DNA of 64,000 bases. Origin: Saliterribacillus persicus. Its GTDB lineage: Bacteria > Bacillota > Bacilli > Bacillales > Amphibacillaceae. Within the stretch, counting starts at the first letter, position 1, and the number at the start of each line of letters is the position of its first letter. The notes under the pieces were generated by a model. That model did not search any database and was not told the DNA's origin. It was given only the letters and a program-made list of their open reading frames with translations. The position numbers were made by a program, and so were the translations under genes. The stretch covers positions 124,001-188,000 of the forward strand of contig NZ_QPJJ01000003.1 in assembly GCF_003337485.1 (NCBI RefSeq), given 5' to 3'. Of the stretch, positions 55,470 through 63,703 are shown one piece after another.

Positions 55470-55811
55470 TTAAATGTTAGTTGCGAATCTCTCATCTGGC
55501 GTTCGATTTAATAAAACATGAATACTTGTTTCTGCATCCGTATTATTTTGAAAAGCTAATTCTTCCTCACCAGTTACAAATAAATAATCACCAGCACTAA
55601 CTGCGTGTTCCTCTCCATCTATAATAAAAGCACCACCACCACTTATAACCTGTAAAAAAACATGTGATCCAGGATGTTTATGGGCTGGTAAAGATTGATC
55701 ACCAGAAAAATTCAACATAAACGCAGTGCTTGCCCCTTCTTTAAAAATAATGCGCTTGGTGAATTTATTAGAATCAAAAAGAATAAAATTTGTTAATTTT
55801 TGTTTTTGCAT
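55470..55811 (-). CDS. Small cupin protein
   Basis: 113 residues, one cupin_2 barrel. Motif 1 is LPAHKHPGSHVFLQVISGGG (two His plus later residues as metal ligands) and motif 2 is AGDYLFVTGEEELAFQNN. The second-motif His is replaced, so metal binding may rest on the first motif. Such cupins are sensors or small enzymes with varied substrates. Single-gene unit, divergent from the phosphoesterase. Function not assignable. Confidence 0.8.
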   Translation of the reverse strand: MQKQKLTNFILFDSNKFTKRIIFKEGASTAFMLNFSGDQSLPAHKHPGSHVFLQVISGGGAFIIDGEEHAVSAGDYLFVTGEEELAFQNNTDAETSIHVLLNRTPDERFATNI

Positions 55812-55932
55812 ACTATTACCTCCTAAAAGTATTAATTCTAGTATACATGATTGAAACTTACAAGGTAGTGAGAATTATCACTTGGATTATTTGAAATCCT
55901 TTATTATGATGGAGAAAAGAAAGGGTGATTTT

Positions 55933-56655
55933 ATGAAATTAGCATTTATTTCAGATATCCATGGGAATGCTATTGCACTAGACGCTGTTTTAGAGGACAT
56001 ACAAAATAAAGGGGTAGAGGAAACCATTGTTTTAGGTGATATTGCGTATAGAGGACCTGAACCTAAAAGATCGATCGAATTGGTTCGAAAACATAGCACT
56101 CAAATTATCAAAGGAAATGCAGACGAATGGGTTGTTAGAGGTGTAGAAAAAGGTGAGGTGCCAGATAAAGCATTAGCGCTTATGCAAAAAGAAGCTGACT
56201 GGACAAAAAATCAACTATCAGAGGAAGATATTAATTTTCTAAATGACTTAGACACGGAACTGATAATAAAAGCAGGCAATAAGAAAATACACGCCTTCCA
56301 TGCAACACCAAATAGCCTTTTTGATGTCGTAAACCCAAATGATTCTAATGAAAAACTTTTAGCTGAATTAACACAAAAAGAAAAGGCTGATGTTTATTTA
56401 TATGGACATATACATCAAGCATACAGTCGTGTAATAATAGGCAAAAGGATTATTAATTTGGGTAGTGTTGGCTTACCCTTTGATGGAATTCCAGAAGCTT
56501 CATATGTATTGGTTGAAGTGAGCAATAACAGTCTTCAAACTTCACACGTCCGTGTGCCATATTCCATTGAAAAAGCAATTCAGATGTATGATGAAGTTGA
56601 TTATCCCAATAAAGAAATGATGAAAGAAATCGTACGTAATGGCGAAATATCCTAG
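55933..56655 (+). CDS. Metallophosphoesterase (calcineurin-like)
   Basis: 240 residues. The five calcineurin-like blocks are present: SDIHGN at residues 7-12, VLGDIAYRGP, KGNADEW, FHATP and YGHIHQAY with a final GSVG. These ligate two metals for phosphodiester or phosphomonoester cleavage. It is closest in outline to YfcE/YsnB-like and protein-phosphatase-like members. The frame is open from 55882, but AAGGGTG and the canonical MKLAFISD start point to ATG 55933. Monocistronic, ending at a strong terminator. Confidence 0.88.
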   Translation: MKLAFISDIHGNAIALDAVLEDIQNKGVEETIVLGDIAYRGPEPKRSIELVRKHSTQIIKGNADEWVVRGVEKGEVPDKALALMQKEADWTKNQLSEEDINFLNDLDTELIIKAGNKKIHAFHATPNSLFDVVNPNDSNEKLLAELTQKEKADVYLYGHIHQAYSRVIIGKRIINLGSVGLPFDGIPEASYVLVEVSNNSLQTSHVRVPYSIEKAIQMYDEVDYPNKEMMKEIVRNGEIS

Positions 56656-56657
56656 AT

Positions 56658-56693
56658 AAAAAGGTGCTGTCAGTTAAAAGACAGCACCTTTTT
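56658..56693. terminator. Bidirectional terminator between phosphoesterase and cadA
   Basis: 14-bp perfect stem AAAAAGGTGCTGTC/GACAGCACCTTTTT with an 8-base loop, serving both convergent genes. Confidence 0.92.
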
Positions 56694-56699
56694 ATTTTA

Positions 56700-58784
56700 C
56701 TATTTGTAGGTTCGTGCTAAGCGTAAAGCATTTAAAACCACGAGTAATGTTGCCCCCATATCCGCGATGATCGCAAGCCACAACGTTAACCATCCAGGAA
56801 TGATTAATAATAAGGCAATCACTTTTAAACCAAGTGCTAACATTATATTTTCAATCATAATCCTTCTTGTTTTTTTACTTAGTTTAATCACATAAGGTAC
56901 CTTTATTAAGTCATCTTCCATTAATACAATATCAGCAGTTTCAAGTGCTGTATCTGACCCAGCACCACCCATTGCTATCCCAATATTTGCTTTTGCTAAG
57001 GCCGGACCATCATTAATGCCATCACCGATCATAGCTACTCTTCCATATTCCGCTTCCAAATCTGAGATAGCTGCTAATTTATCTTCAGGTAAAAGCTCTG
57101 CTTTTACATCTGTTATTGCTAATTCCTTTGCAATAACATTTGCTACTGATGAGCTATCCCCGGTTAACATCACCGTATGCTTGATGCCTAGTTCTTTCAT
57201 TTGCTGCATTACCTTTTTCACATTGTGTCTAGGTCGGTCACTTACTGTAATATAACCAAATACTTCTTGCTCATTCCCAACAAAAATTACTGTTTTTCCA
57301 ATTAAATCTTCATTGTTTTCAAACGGTTGTTGCACATCTTCAAATAAGGCACGATTTCCCACCTTTAAAATTTCTCCGTTTATCTCTGCTGAGGCACCTT
57401 TACCAGTATACGATTGAAAAGAACTAGCTGAAAGCTTTTCTAATCCATCTGCCTTTTTAATAATTGCGATGGCCAAGGGATGTTCTGAGTATGTTTCAAT
57501 AGCAGCAGCAATTTGAAGTATTTCATCTTTTGTTTTTTCGCTGATTGAAATGACACTAGTAACCTCAGGCTTTCCCTCTGTTAAAGTCCCTGTTTTATCA
57601 AAAGCTATCGCATCTAAATTTCCTGTTTGTTCTAAATGAATGCCACCCTTAATTAGAACACCATTTCTAGCAGCATTGCCTATTGCAGTTACAATTGCAA
57701 CTGGTGTAGATATGACTAATGCACATGGGCAACCTACCACTAGCACTGCCAAACCTGTGTACAGCCATGCATTAAAATCGGCTTGGAAAAATACAGGTGG
57801 AATGAGAATAACTAAAGCTGCTAATAACAAAATTGCCGGAGTATAATATTTGGCAAACTGATCAATGAACTTTTGAGCAGGTGCTTTTTCAGCCTGCGCT
57901 TCTTCTACCAAGTGGATGATTTTTGCAATGGTCGTGTCTTCCACTCTTTTTGTAACCTTTACTTTCAACGCACCTTGTTCGTTTATGGATCCGGCAAACA
58001 CCTGGTCGCCTCTTGTTTTATAAACAGGGATGGATTCACCAGTAATTGGAGCCTGATTCACAGAAGATTCCCCTTCCGAAATCTCTCCATCCATTGCTAT
58101 TTTTTCTCCAGGTTTCACAACGATTGTGTCTGAAACCTGAATGTCTTCTACATCTACTTCTATTAGTTCGTTATCTCTTTGCAACACTGCTCGTTTTGGT
58201 GCAAGCTCAAGCAACGAACTTAACGATTGTCTTGCTTTATCCATTGAATACGATTCTAATAATTCACTAATTGCAAATAAGAGGACAACAATCGCAGCTT
58301 CCTCCCACTCCCCAATTAGAGCAGCACCAATAATCGCAATTGTCATCAGTGTCTTCATATCAAAATTTAATCTCGCTAAATTTTTTAAACCTTCTATAAA
58401 TAATGCATAACCACCAATTATAATAGCCAGCACGAAGCTTGCAAGAGCTAAGAGATTTCCTTCACTTGTATTCCATTCTAGAATATATCCGCTAATTATA
58501 AACAATAAGGAAATTGTCATTGTTATATATTGTTTATTTTTCCAAAATGGTAAATGAGTTTTAGGAGAGCTTTCTCTTTCTGGATAGACCTTTATCTTAT
58601 CAAATGCCCCCGCTTTCTCTAACTCTTCTATTGTTGCTTCACCGTGTACCGTTACTTTAGATGCTCCAAAGTTCAAATCAACGGCGGTTACTCCATCTAT
58701 TTGTTGAATGTTTTTCTCAAATTTCGCTGCACAATTTGTACAGGATAGGCCTTGCAATCGATAGGTTTGTTTAACATCAGACAC
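56700..58784 (-). CDS. cadA: Heavy-metal P-type ATPase, Cd/Zn/Co type
   Basis: 694 residues. One N-terminal HMA domain with the metal motif LSCTNCAAKF (Cys15, Cys18), eight membrane spans including the CPC motif (VVGCPCALVIS), the phosphorylation motif DKTGTLTEG, HP in SEHPLAIAI, TGDSSSV and MIGDGINDGPALA. The P1B-2 (CadA/ZntA) assignment follows from CPC plus the late membrane segment with a conserved Asp (IADMGATLL). It exports divalent soft metals at the expense of ATP. It overlaps the cadC-like gene by eight bases. Confidence 0.93.
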   Translation of the reverse strand: MSDVKQTYRLQGLSCTNCAAKFEKNIQQIDGVTAVDLNFGASKVTVHGEATIEELEKAGAFDKIKVYPERESSPKTHLPFWKNKQYITMTISLLFIISGYILEWNTSEGNLLALASFVLAIIIGGYALFIEGLKNLARLNFDMKTLMTIAIIGAALIGEWEEAAIVVLLFAISELLESYSMDKARQSLSSLLELAPKRAVLQRDNELIEVDVEDIQVSDTIVVKPGEKIAMDGEISEGESSVNQAPITGESIPVYKTRGDQVFAGSINEQGALKVKVTKRVEDTTIAKIIHLVEEAQAEKAPAQKFIDQFAKYYTPAILLLAALVILIPPVFFQADFNAWLYTGLAVLVVGCPCALVISTPVAIVTAIGNAARNGVLIKGGIHLEQTGNLDAIAFDKTGTLTEGKPEVTSVISISEKTKDEILQIAAAIETYSEHPLAIAIIKKADGLEKLSASSFQSYTGKGASAEINGEILKVGNRALFEDVQQPFENNEDLIGKTVIFVGNEQEVFGYITVSDRPRHNVKKVMQQMKELGIKHTVMLTGDSSSVANVIAKELAITDVKAELLPEDKLAAISDLEAEYGRVAMIGDGINDGPALAKANIGIAMGGAGSDTALETADIVLMEDDLIKVPYVIKLSKKTRRIMIENIMLALGLKVIALLLIIPGWLTLWLAIIADMGATLLVVLNALRLARTYK

Positions 58785-59160
58785 CTATAACACCTACCTT
58801 CTTGCTTCCACTTACTAATTGAATCATTTCTTTAATTGAGGCATGTGCTAAAGAATAAAATACTAGTTTACCTTCTTTTCGGTAATTAGCAATTCCCATA
58901 TTGCGTAAATATCGTAAGTGATGAGACGCTGTCGCTGTTGTAATTTCTAAAATATTTGCTACATCACAAACACAAAGCTCTTCTTCTAGGGTTAATGCAT
59001 AAGCAATTTTCAGACGTGTACCATCTGCCAAAGCCTTGAAGATTAACTCTAAGCCGTCTACCTTTTTTATCATTGGCTGTATATTTTTCACAACTTCCTC
59101 ATCATAACAATAGGTTTGACAAGTATCTGTAGAATTTAACTTTACTTTTTTTTCAACCAT
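58777..59160 (-). CDS. cadC: CadC-like ArsR-family metal-responsive repressor
   Basis: 127 residues. An N-terminal extension with two Cys (DTCQTYCYDE) precedes a winged HTH of the ArsR/SmtB family carrying the ELCVCD metal site and the recognition helix TTATASHHLRYL. This set of Cys residues is that of CadC, which leaves its operator when Cd, Pb or Zn binds. First gene of the cadCA operon, with a promoter at 59202-59230 and a palindromic operator just downstream of it. Confidence 0.92.
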   Translation of the reverse strand: MVEKKVKLNSTDTCQTYCYDEEVVKNIQPMIKKVDGLELIFKALADGTRLKIAYALTLEEELCVCDVANILEITTATASHHLRYLRNMGIANYRKEGKLVFYSLAHASIKEMIQLVSGSKKVGVIGV

Positions 59161-59173
59161 TATTCCACCTCAT

Positions 59174-59189
59174 TCAAATATACATTTGA
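59174..59189. promoter_or_regulatory. CadC-type operator
   Basis: TCAAATATACATTTGA, a palindrome with 6-bp arms TCAAAT/ATTTGA and the TCAAA half-sites known from cad operators. It lies between the -10 box and the start codon of cadC. Confidence 0.75.
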
Positions 59190-59201
59190 TTGTTTGATTA
59201 T

Positions 59202-59230
59202 AGTATATCAATACTATTCAGAATTGTCAT
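59202..59230 (-). promoter_or_regulatory. Promoter of cadCA
   Basis: Minus-strand -35 ATGACA (59225-59230), 17-bp spacer, -10 TATACT (59202-59207); a second TATAAT overlaps shortly downstream. Confidence 0.7.
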
Positions 59231-59366
59231 GGTTATTTGAAAATAAGTATTTATCTCCTACACTAAACAAACAATGTTTCAATCCTAAAAAATAATATTC
59301 TGAAAATATATTCAAAAAACACTTGCACCTTTTTCGCAAATGTTATATGGTTAATTACATAAGTAA

Positions 59367-59378
59367 CTAACCAGTTAG
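59367..59378. promoter_or_regulatory. Probable GntR (YtrA-type) operator
   Basis: Inverted repeat CTAAC-CA-GTTAG 15 bases before the start of the GntR-like gene; overlaps the ribosome binding region, as expected for autorepression. Confidence 0.5.
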
Positions 59379-59392
59379 GTGGTGAAGTAAAA

Positions 59393-59767
59393 TTGTCGAG
59401 TCGTTTTAGAGATGATCAGCCCATTTTCCAACAAATAGCCGAAATGATAGAAAGCAATATTATCGAAGGTTCGATCAACATAAATGATCGCATACCATCT
59501 ACTAATGAGCTTGCGAAGCATTATCAAATTAATCCTGCCACTGCAGCAAAAGGAATTAATTTGCTAGTAGATGAAGGAGTTATTTACAAGAAAAGAGGGG
59601 TGGGAATGTTCGTGACAGAAAATGCACGGGATGTAGTGATAAAAAAAAGGAAGGACATATTCTACGAGCAATATATTTCACCATTATTAAACGAAGCAAA
59701 TCGAATTGAAATATCTACTCAACAGATTATGAATTGGATTAAGGAGGGAAAAGAGAATGGAAATTAA
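59393..59767 (+). CDS. GntR-family repressor, YtrA subfamily
   Basis: 124 residues. A winged-HTH GntR domain (QPIFQQIAEMIESNIIEGSI, then PSTNELAKHYQINPATAAKG) has only a short helical C-terminal tail, the YtrA layout. The start is TTG 59393 after AGGTGG; the frame is closed upstream by an in-frame TAA, so no other start is possible. It overlaps the ATPase gene by 11 bases. YtrA-type repressors control adjacent ABC transporters and often respond to cell-wall-active compounds. It probably represses its own operon. Confidence 0.9.
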   Translation: MSSRFRDDQPIFQQIAEMIESNIIEGSININDRIPSTNELAKHYQINPATAAKGINLLVDEGVIYKKRGVGMFVTENARDVVIKKRKDIFYEQYISPLLNEANRIEISTQQIMNWIKEGKENGN

Positions 59768-60614
59768 AGCTGAAAAATTAACAAAGCAATATGGAAAAGA
59801 TTTTGCATTAAATAATTTCGATCTTCAGTTAAGCGGGAATAAAATTATTGGTTTATTAGGAAAGAATGGGGCTGGAAAGACAACTTTTATGCGGATGCTT
59901 TCAGGTCATTTTTTACAATCGGGTGGAACGATAAAAATAGATGATCAAAGTCCTTTCAATAACTATCCAGTAACGAAAAACATCTGTTTTATTCAAGAAA
60001 GCAATAATTTCCATGAGAAGTTTCGTGTCCATGAAGTATTAGATATCGCTTCTATCTACTATCCAAATTGGGACAAAAATCAAGCAAAAGAATTAACCAA
60101 GATTTTTAAATTAAAAGAAAAACAAAAAGTTAAAGCTTTATCAAAAGGGATGAGTTCTGCACTAGGTATCATAATAGGACTTTCTAGTAATGCACCTTTA
60201 ACCATTTTTGATGAACCTTATATTGGTTTAGATGCATCCTTCCGATCTACTTTCTATGACTTGTTATTAGAAAGCTATGAAAATAATCCAAGAATGTTTA
60301 TCTTATCAACCCATTTAATTGATGAAGTTAGTAAGCTTTTTGAAGAAGTTGTCATTTTACACGAAGGAAATAAAATGCTTCATGAATCCTCAGAACACCT
60401 CGCCGAAAAACATATGATCCTTACTGGAAAAAAAGAATCGATTGATCCGCTCATGGAAGGGAAAAATGTTATTCATGAAAAAAGTATTCTTGGTCAAAAA
60501 AGTGTAGTGTTATTTGATGAAGTAATGGAAAGTGTCCCTAGTGATGTGGAAGTAAGTAAAGCTACCTTACAGGATCTATTTGTCTATTTAACAAAAGAAG
60601 AGGTGAAAAGATAA
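59757..60614 (+). CDS. ABC transporter ATP-binding protein, YtrB-like
   Basis: 285 residues. Walker A GKNGAGKTT, Q-loop CFIQESN, a degenerate signature (ALSKGMSSALGI in place of LSGGQ), Walker B LTIFDEPYIGLDA and the H-loop STHLIDEV. These altered signatures are normal for YtrB/BcrA-type ATPases. It energises the membrane protein encoded directly downstream. Resistance to or sensing of antibiotics is the usual suggestion for such GntR-linked pairs; the substrate is unknown. Confidence 0.9.
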   Translation: MEIKAEKLTKQYGKDFALNNFDLQLSGNKIIGLLGKNGAGKTTFMRMLSGHFLQSGGTIKIDDQSPFNNYPVTKNICFIQESNNFHEKFRVHEVLDIASIYYPNWDKNQAKELTKIFKLKEKQKVKALSKGMSSALGIIIGLSSNAPLTIFDEPYIGLDASFRSTFYDLLLESYENNPRMFILSTHLIDEVSKLFEEVVILHEGNKMLHESSEHLAEKHMILTGKKESIDPLMEGKNVIHEKSILGQKSVVLFDEVMESVPSDVEVSKATLQDLFVYLTKEEVKR

Positions 60615-61330
60615 TGATGGAACAAGTTAAATTAAATCTATATTACTTCTATAAAGCTTCTTGGAAAACAATTGCTATTTTCTGGAGTATTTATTTAGGG
60701 TTTGTATTTGCACTAATGCTACTAACAATAGCCTTTCAAGCAGAAATTTCATTTATGGGTGTTAGTACACTGCCAAGTTTCATTTTCACCATGATTTATG
60801 GCTTAATCTTTTTTAAAGAAACCTTCCCACAAGCGATTAAGTTTGGGGTGAATAGGCAAAGCTACTTTATCTCTATTTGGTTTTACTTTATATTTTTCAC
60901 GATTGTGATGACGATTATTGGTCAAGTGCTACTATCGGTAGTAAATTTAATCACCAACCTATTTTCCATTGATAACTTTAAATTTGTTGGTTTTAATTAT
61001 GAAACAGTTACCAATACTATGGATGCTAATTTGATTTTATATGAAGGACTTCTTTATATCTTTATTTTTCTGTTAACAATGTTAATAGGAGCTGCGTATT
61101 TTCGATATGGTATGAAAATCGGTACAATAATCGTAATCACCATACCTCTATTGCTAATTGTATTTAGAGAAATTGCAGCTGAAATGCTAGAACTACTCAC
61201 CTACTTAGTTTTCGCTCATGAAAACTATACTATTTTCGCCTTTCTAGTACCTTATATTATCTTTAGCACATTAATATATCTAGCGATAAGAAAAGCTAGC
61301 GTGATCGATCAAGTTTCTTTTAAATCATAA
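60614..61330 (+). CDS. ABC-2-type membrane subunit
   Basis: 238 residues with six hydrophobic segments (for example TIAIFWSIYLGFVFALMLL and LLYIFIFLLTMLIGAAYF). No ATPase domain. Its ATG shares a base with the ATPase stop (TAATG), so translation is coupled. It is the channel partner of the YtrB-like ATPase. Sequence is too variable for a substrate call. ATG 60617, one codon later, is an equally possible start. Confidence 0.85.
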   Translation: MMEQVKLNLYYFYKASWKTIAIFWSIYLGFVFALMLLTIAFQAEISFMGVSTLPSFIFTMIYGLIFFKETFPQAIKFGVNRQSYFISIWFYFIFFTIVMTIIGQVLLSVVNLITNLFSIDNFKFVGFNYETVTNTMDANLILYEGLLYIFIFLLTMLIGAAYFRYGMKIGTIIVITIPLLLIVFREIAAEMLELLTYLVFAHENYTIFAFLVPYIIFSTLIYLAIRKASVIDQVSFKS

Positions 61331-61341
61331 TAAAAAAATAG

Positions 61342-61426
61342 AAAAGCACCAACATAATTTGCATGGCTCTTTCAAAAGTTAGTTTCAGACTAACATGTAA
61401 AATGCCATACAAAGGGTTGGTGCTTT
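61342..61426. repeat. 85-bp imperfect palindrome, terminator-like
   Basis: Outer arms AAAAGCACCAAC (61342-61353) and its complement at 61415-61426 are perfect; inside, TTTG-ATGGC and GTTAG elements also recur in inverted order. The halves of about 40 bases are therefore related along their length. T runs flank it on both strands, so it can terminate the convergent ABC and trmL transcripts, but it is much longer than an ordinary terminator and may be a remnant of a small inverted-repeat element. Confidence 0.6.
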
Positions 61427-61430
61427 TTCA

Positions 61431-61904
61431 TCATATTAAATCAGGAAAGCCTTGCTGCTTTAACACATCATAAATGATGATAGCTGCTGTGTTAGATAGA
61501 TTTAAAGATCTGACCTTATCTGTCATATGAATACGTAAACAGTGATCTTCTTTTCCAGTTAATAATTCTTTCGGAATACCATTTGTCTCTCTTCCAAAAA
61601 CAAAAAACCATTCTTTATCCACTGCACTAAAATCATAATCTGTATAATATTTACCGCCGAAATTTTCGATATAGAAAAATTCGCCAGTAGGATTCTTTTC
61701 ATATAATTCATCAAGAGAATCATAATAGTTAACATTTACATCATGCCAATAATCTAAGCCTGCCCTCCTCAACATTTTATCCTCTGTTGAGAAACCTAAT
61801 GGTCTGATTAGATGTAAGTGTGCATTTGTTGCTAAACAAGTCCTTGCGATGTTTCCAGTATTCGCAGGAATCTCAGGTTGGAATAATACAACATGGATCG
61901 CCAA
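61431..61904 (-). CDS. trmL: tRNA (cytidine(34)-2'-O)-methyltransferase
   Basis: 157 residues, exactly the TrmL/CspR length. SPOUT-fold motifs are IPANTGNIARTC near the N-terminus, FVFGRETNGIP (motif 2) and RSLNLSNTAAIIIYD (motif 3, the knot). It methylates the wobble ribose of certain leucine tRNAs using SAM. The frame extends far upstream, but the family N-terminus AIHVVLFQPE and a GAGGTG place the start at TTG 61904. The neighbourhood (yhbB, queG) matches B. subtilis cspR. Confidence 0.93.
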   Translation of the reverse strand: MAIHVVLFQPEIPANTGNIARTCLATNAHLHLIRPLGFSTEDKMLRRAGLDYWHDVNVNYYDSLDELYEKNPTGEFFYIENFGGKYYTDYDFSAVDKEWFFVFGRETNGIPKELLTGKEDHCLRIHMTDKVRSLNLSNTAAIIIYDVLKQQGFPDLI

Positions 61905-61965
61905 TTTTTTCACCTCTATACTTTTTCTCGCCACGTCATTATACCATAATCTTATGAGAGCGATA

Positions 61966-62823
61966 CTAATTTTTTTCGCCAATTCGAAAGAAACGATACG
62001 CACAGTTAGGCGTCCATGCATAGGAATCCTTGTAGTTCCAATAGCGATGTCTACTATTGTTGGTATGGGCATTAACAAGTGGCATCCCTTGACTATCTTT
62101 TGCAGTGACTATGGTTGTGTGATCCCATTTTCCATCTCCTTCAAAATCATAGCAAATCACATCACCAAGCATTAATTCTTTTGCATCATCTACTTCACTT
62201 CCCTGAAGTCCTGCGTTAGAACCACTTAAATGCCAACGAAAAGCGTGAGCAACAGACCAGCTAAAACTCCAAGAATTCGCGTTATACCACCAGCCCTTGT
62301 TGCGATTAGGTGCCCCATTCATTGGTACCCCTCCAGCAAATAAACATTGGGAAATATAATTCGTGCAATCATTATCAGAAAAATATTTAAATGCTGGATT
62401 GTAACTATCCCACCAGCTTTCTGCATATCTCACCGCTTCTCTTCGATTGTAGGAATAACGGGGAAAAGAACTTGTTTCGTCTGATTTTGGTCCATCAAAT
62501 TTGATAATCGAGTAGGGCAAAGGTTCTCGTATCCTATGGGCCATAACTTTATCATTTTCTATATTTGCCATAAATGGAATATATTCTTCCTCATGATAAA
62601 AATAATCCTTATCTTTTACTAGCCACCTGAAGTGAAGGTCATAGTTCACCTGATCATTATCATTATTCTCAGACAAAAGTTTAACCCAGCCTTGGACATG
62701 TTCTATTCTTTTTTGATGCGCTTTGGCCAGTTGACTTTTTCTATGGATAAAGTTGATTTGCTCCTGATTTGATAAAATAAATTGCTCGTTCCAATAGCTT
62801 ATTATTTCATTTTTAATGTTCAA
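61966..62823 (-). CDS. yhbB: YhbB-like putative amidase-domain protein
   Basis: About 285 residues. The C-terminal half is the amidase_6 domain (PF12671 type): YNRREAVRYAESWWDSYNPA, then the likely nucleophile Cys in DNDCTNYISQCLFAGG and His in GKWDHTTIV. The N-terminal 120 residues are helical and family-specific. The domain suggests a papain-like (NlpC/P60-related) cell-wall or amide hydrolase, yet there is no signal peptide. The ribosome binding site GGGAGG lies inside the longer frame and fits TTG 62823. In B. subtilis yhbB lies beside queG (yhbA) and cspR, as here. Confidence 0.8.
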   Translation of the reverse strand: MNIKNEIISYWNEQFILSNQEQINFIHRKSQLAKAHQKRIEHVQGWVKLLSENNDNDQVNYDLHFRWLVKDKDYFYHEEEYIPFMANIENDKVMAHRIREPLPYSIIKFDGPKSDETSSFPRYSYNRREAVRYAESWWDSYNPAFKYFSDNDCTNYISQCLFAGGVPMNGAPNRNKGWWYNANSWSFSWSVAHAFRWHLSGSNAGLQGSEVDDAKELMLGDVICYDFEGDGKWDHTTIVTAKDSQGMPLVNAHTNNSRHRYWNYKDSYAWTPNCAYRFFRIGEKN

Positions 62824-63022
62824 CGCTTCATCCCTCCCTATCATTTATCATATGGGAGGATATCTTAAAATCATTCAAGAATATTGAAATACACTATTAA
62901 TTATTTTTCAATGCTGTCATCGTATATTTATTGCATAACGTGAAATATTATAATAAAAATTATTTCAGCAGAAAAGAAATCTATTATAGTGTAGGTTATT
63001 GTTTATTAACATTTTTAACAAC

Positions 63023-63054
63023 AAAAAATACCATCGTTATTTAAAACGTGGTAT
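63023..63054 (-). terminator. Terminator after ogt
   Basis: ATACCA/TGGTAT stem with inner CGTT/AACG pairing (minus strand) and a following T run, about 32 bases past the ogt stop codon. Confidence 0.75.
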
Positions 63055-63085
63055 AGATAATTTGCAAATTTTTTATTATAAAAGA

Positions 63086-63616
63086 TTATTTAGCAAAGGA
63101 AATAGCAGTTTTTTCAATTTCTAATAAGGATTTCTTTTTATCTAAGCCACCAGCATATCCCACTAATGCACCATTACTACCAATAATACGGTGGCAAGGA
63201 ATAATAATAGGAATAGGGTTTTTATTTACAGCACCGCCGACCGCACGAACTGCATTCGGTGCTCCAAGTTTTTCAGCAACCTGTTTATATGACCAGGTCA
63301 TCCCGTAATTAACATGATTTTCTAGCACCTTCCAAACCTTTTTTTGAAAAGGAGTACCGCAAAGATCCAGTGCTAAATCAAACCGAGTAATAGCTCCATT
63401 AAAATAATCAATTAATTGTTGCTTTATTTCATAGGCGTCACTCTTTTGGATATCGGTAGCTAACGTATGCTTTTTACACCAATTTGTAATACTAGGAAGC
63501 GTATCATCCATTTTACCAAACGCTATTTTAACTAATTTATAATCTTTAAAAATCACCGTAATATCACCTATAGGTGTTTCGAGTTCATCACAAAAAATCA
63601 AATCTTTATGAGGCAT
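63086..63616 (-). CDS. ogt: Methylated-DNA--protein-cysteine methyltransferase
   Basis: 176 residues. The C-terminal domain holds the alkyl-acceptor Cys141 in IIPCHRIIG, the Asn hinge (NAVRAVGGAVNKNP) and the DNA-binding HTH region (MTWSYKQVAEKLG). It removes alkyl groups from O6 of guanine in a suicide reaction. The N-terminal domain is of the Ogt type without the Ada zinc motif. GGAG nine bases before the ATG supports the start. It lies between queG and yhbB, an insertion relative to the B. subtilis order as I remember it. Confidence 0.93.
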   Translation of the reverse strand: MPHKDLIFCDELETPIGDITVIFKDYKLVKIAFGKMDDTLPSITNWCKKHTLATDIQKSDAYEIKQQLIDYFNGAITRFDLALDLCGTPFQKKVWKVLENHVNYGMTWSYKQVAEKLGAPNAVRAVGGAVNKNPIPIIIPCHRIIGSNGALVGYAGGLDKKKSLLEIEKTAISFAK

Positions 63617-63703
63617 GCATCGATACTCCTTTCTTTAATCAGTGCTATTATTCCTTCTATTATAGTATGCCGAAACATTAATTGGAACACCGTTAAAATA
63701 AAT

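Noticed and set aside
59757-60614. ABC ATPase with defective signature motif considered as pseudogene
   Set aside because: The frame is intact, Walker A/B are good and degenerate signatures are normal in YtrB/BcrA-type ATPases.
61905-62078. N-terminal extension of the trmL frame by 58 codons
   Set aside because: It overlaps the yhbB coding region antisense-free in another frame and has no homology; TrmL proteins start at AIHVVLFQ and a ribosome binding site fits TTG 61904.
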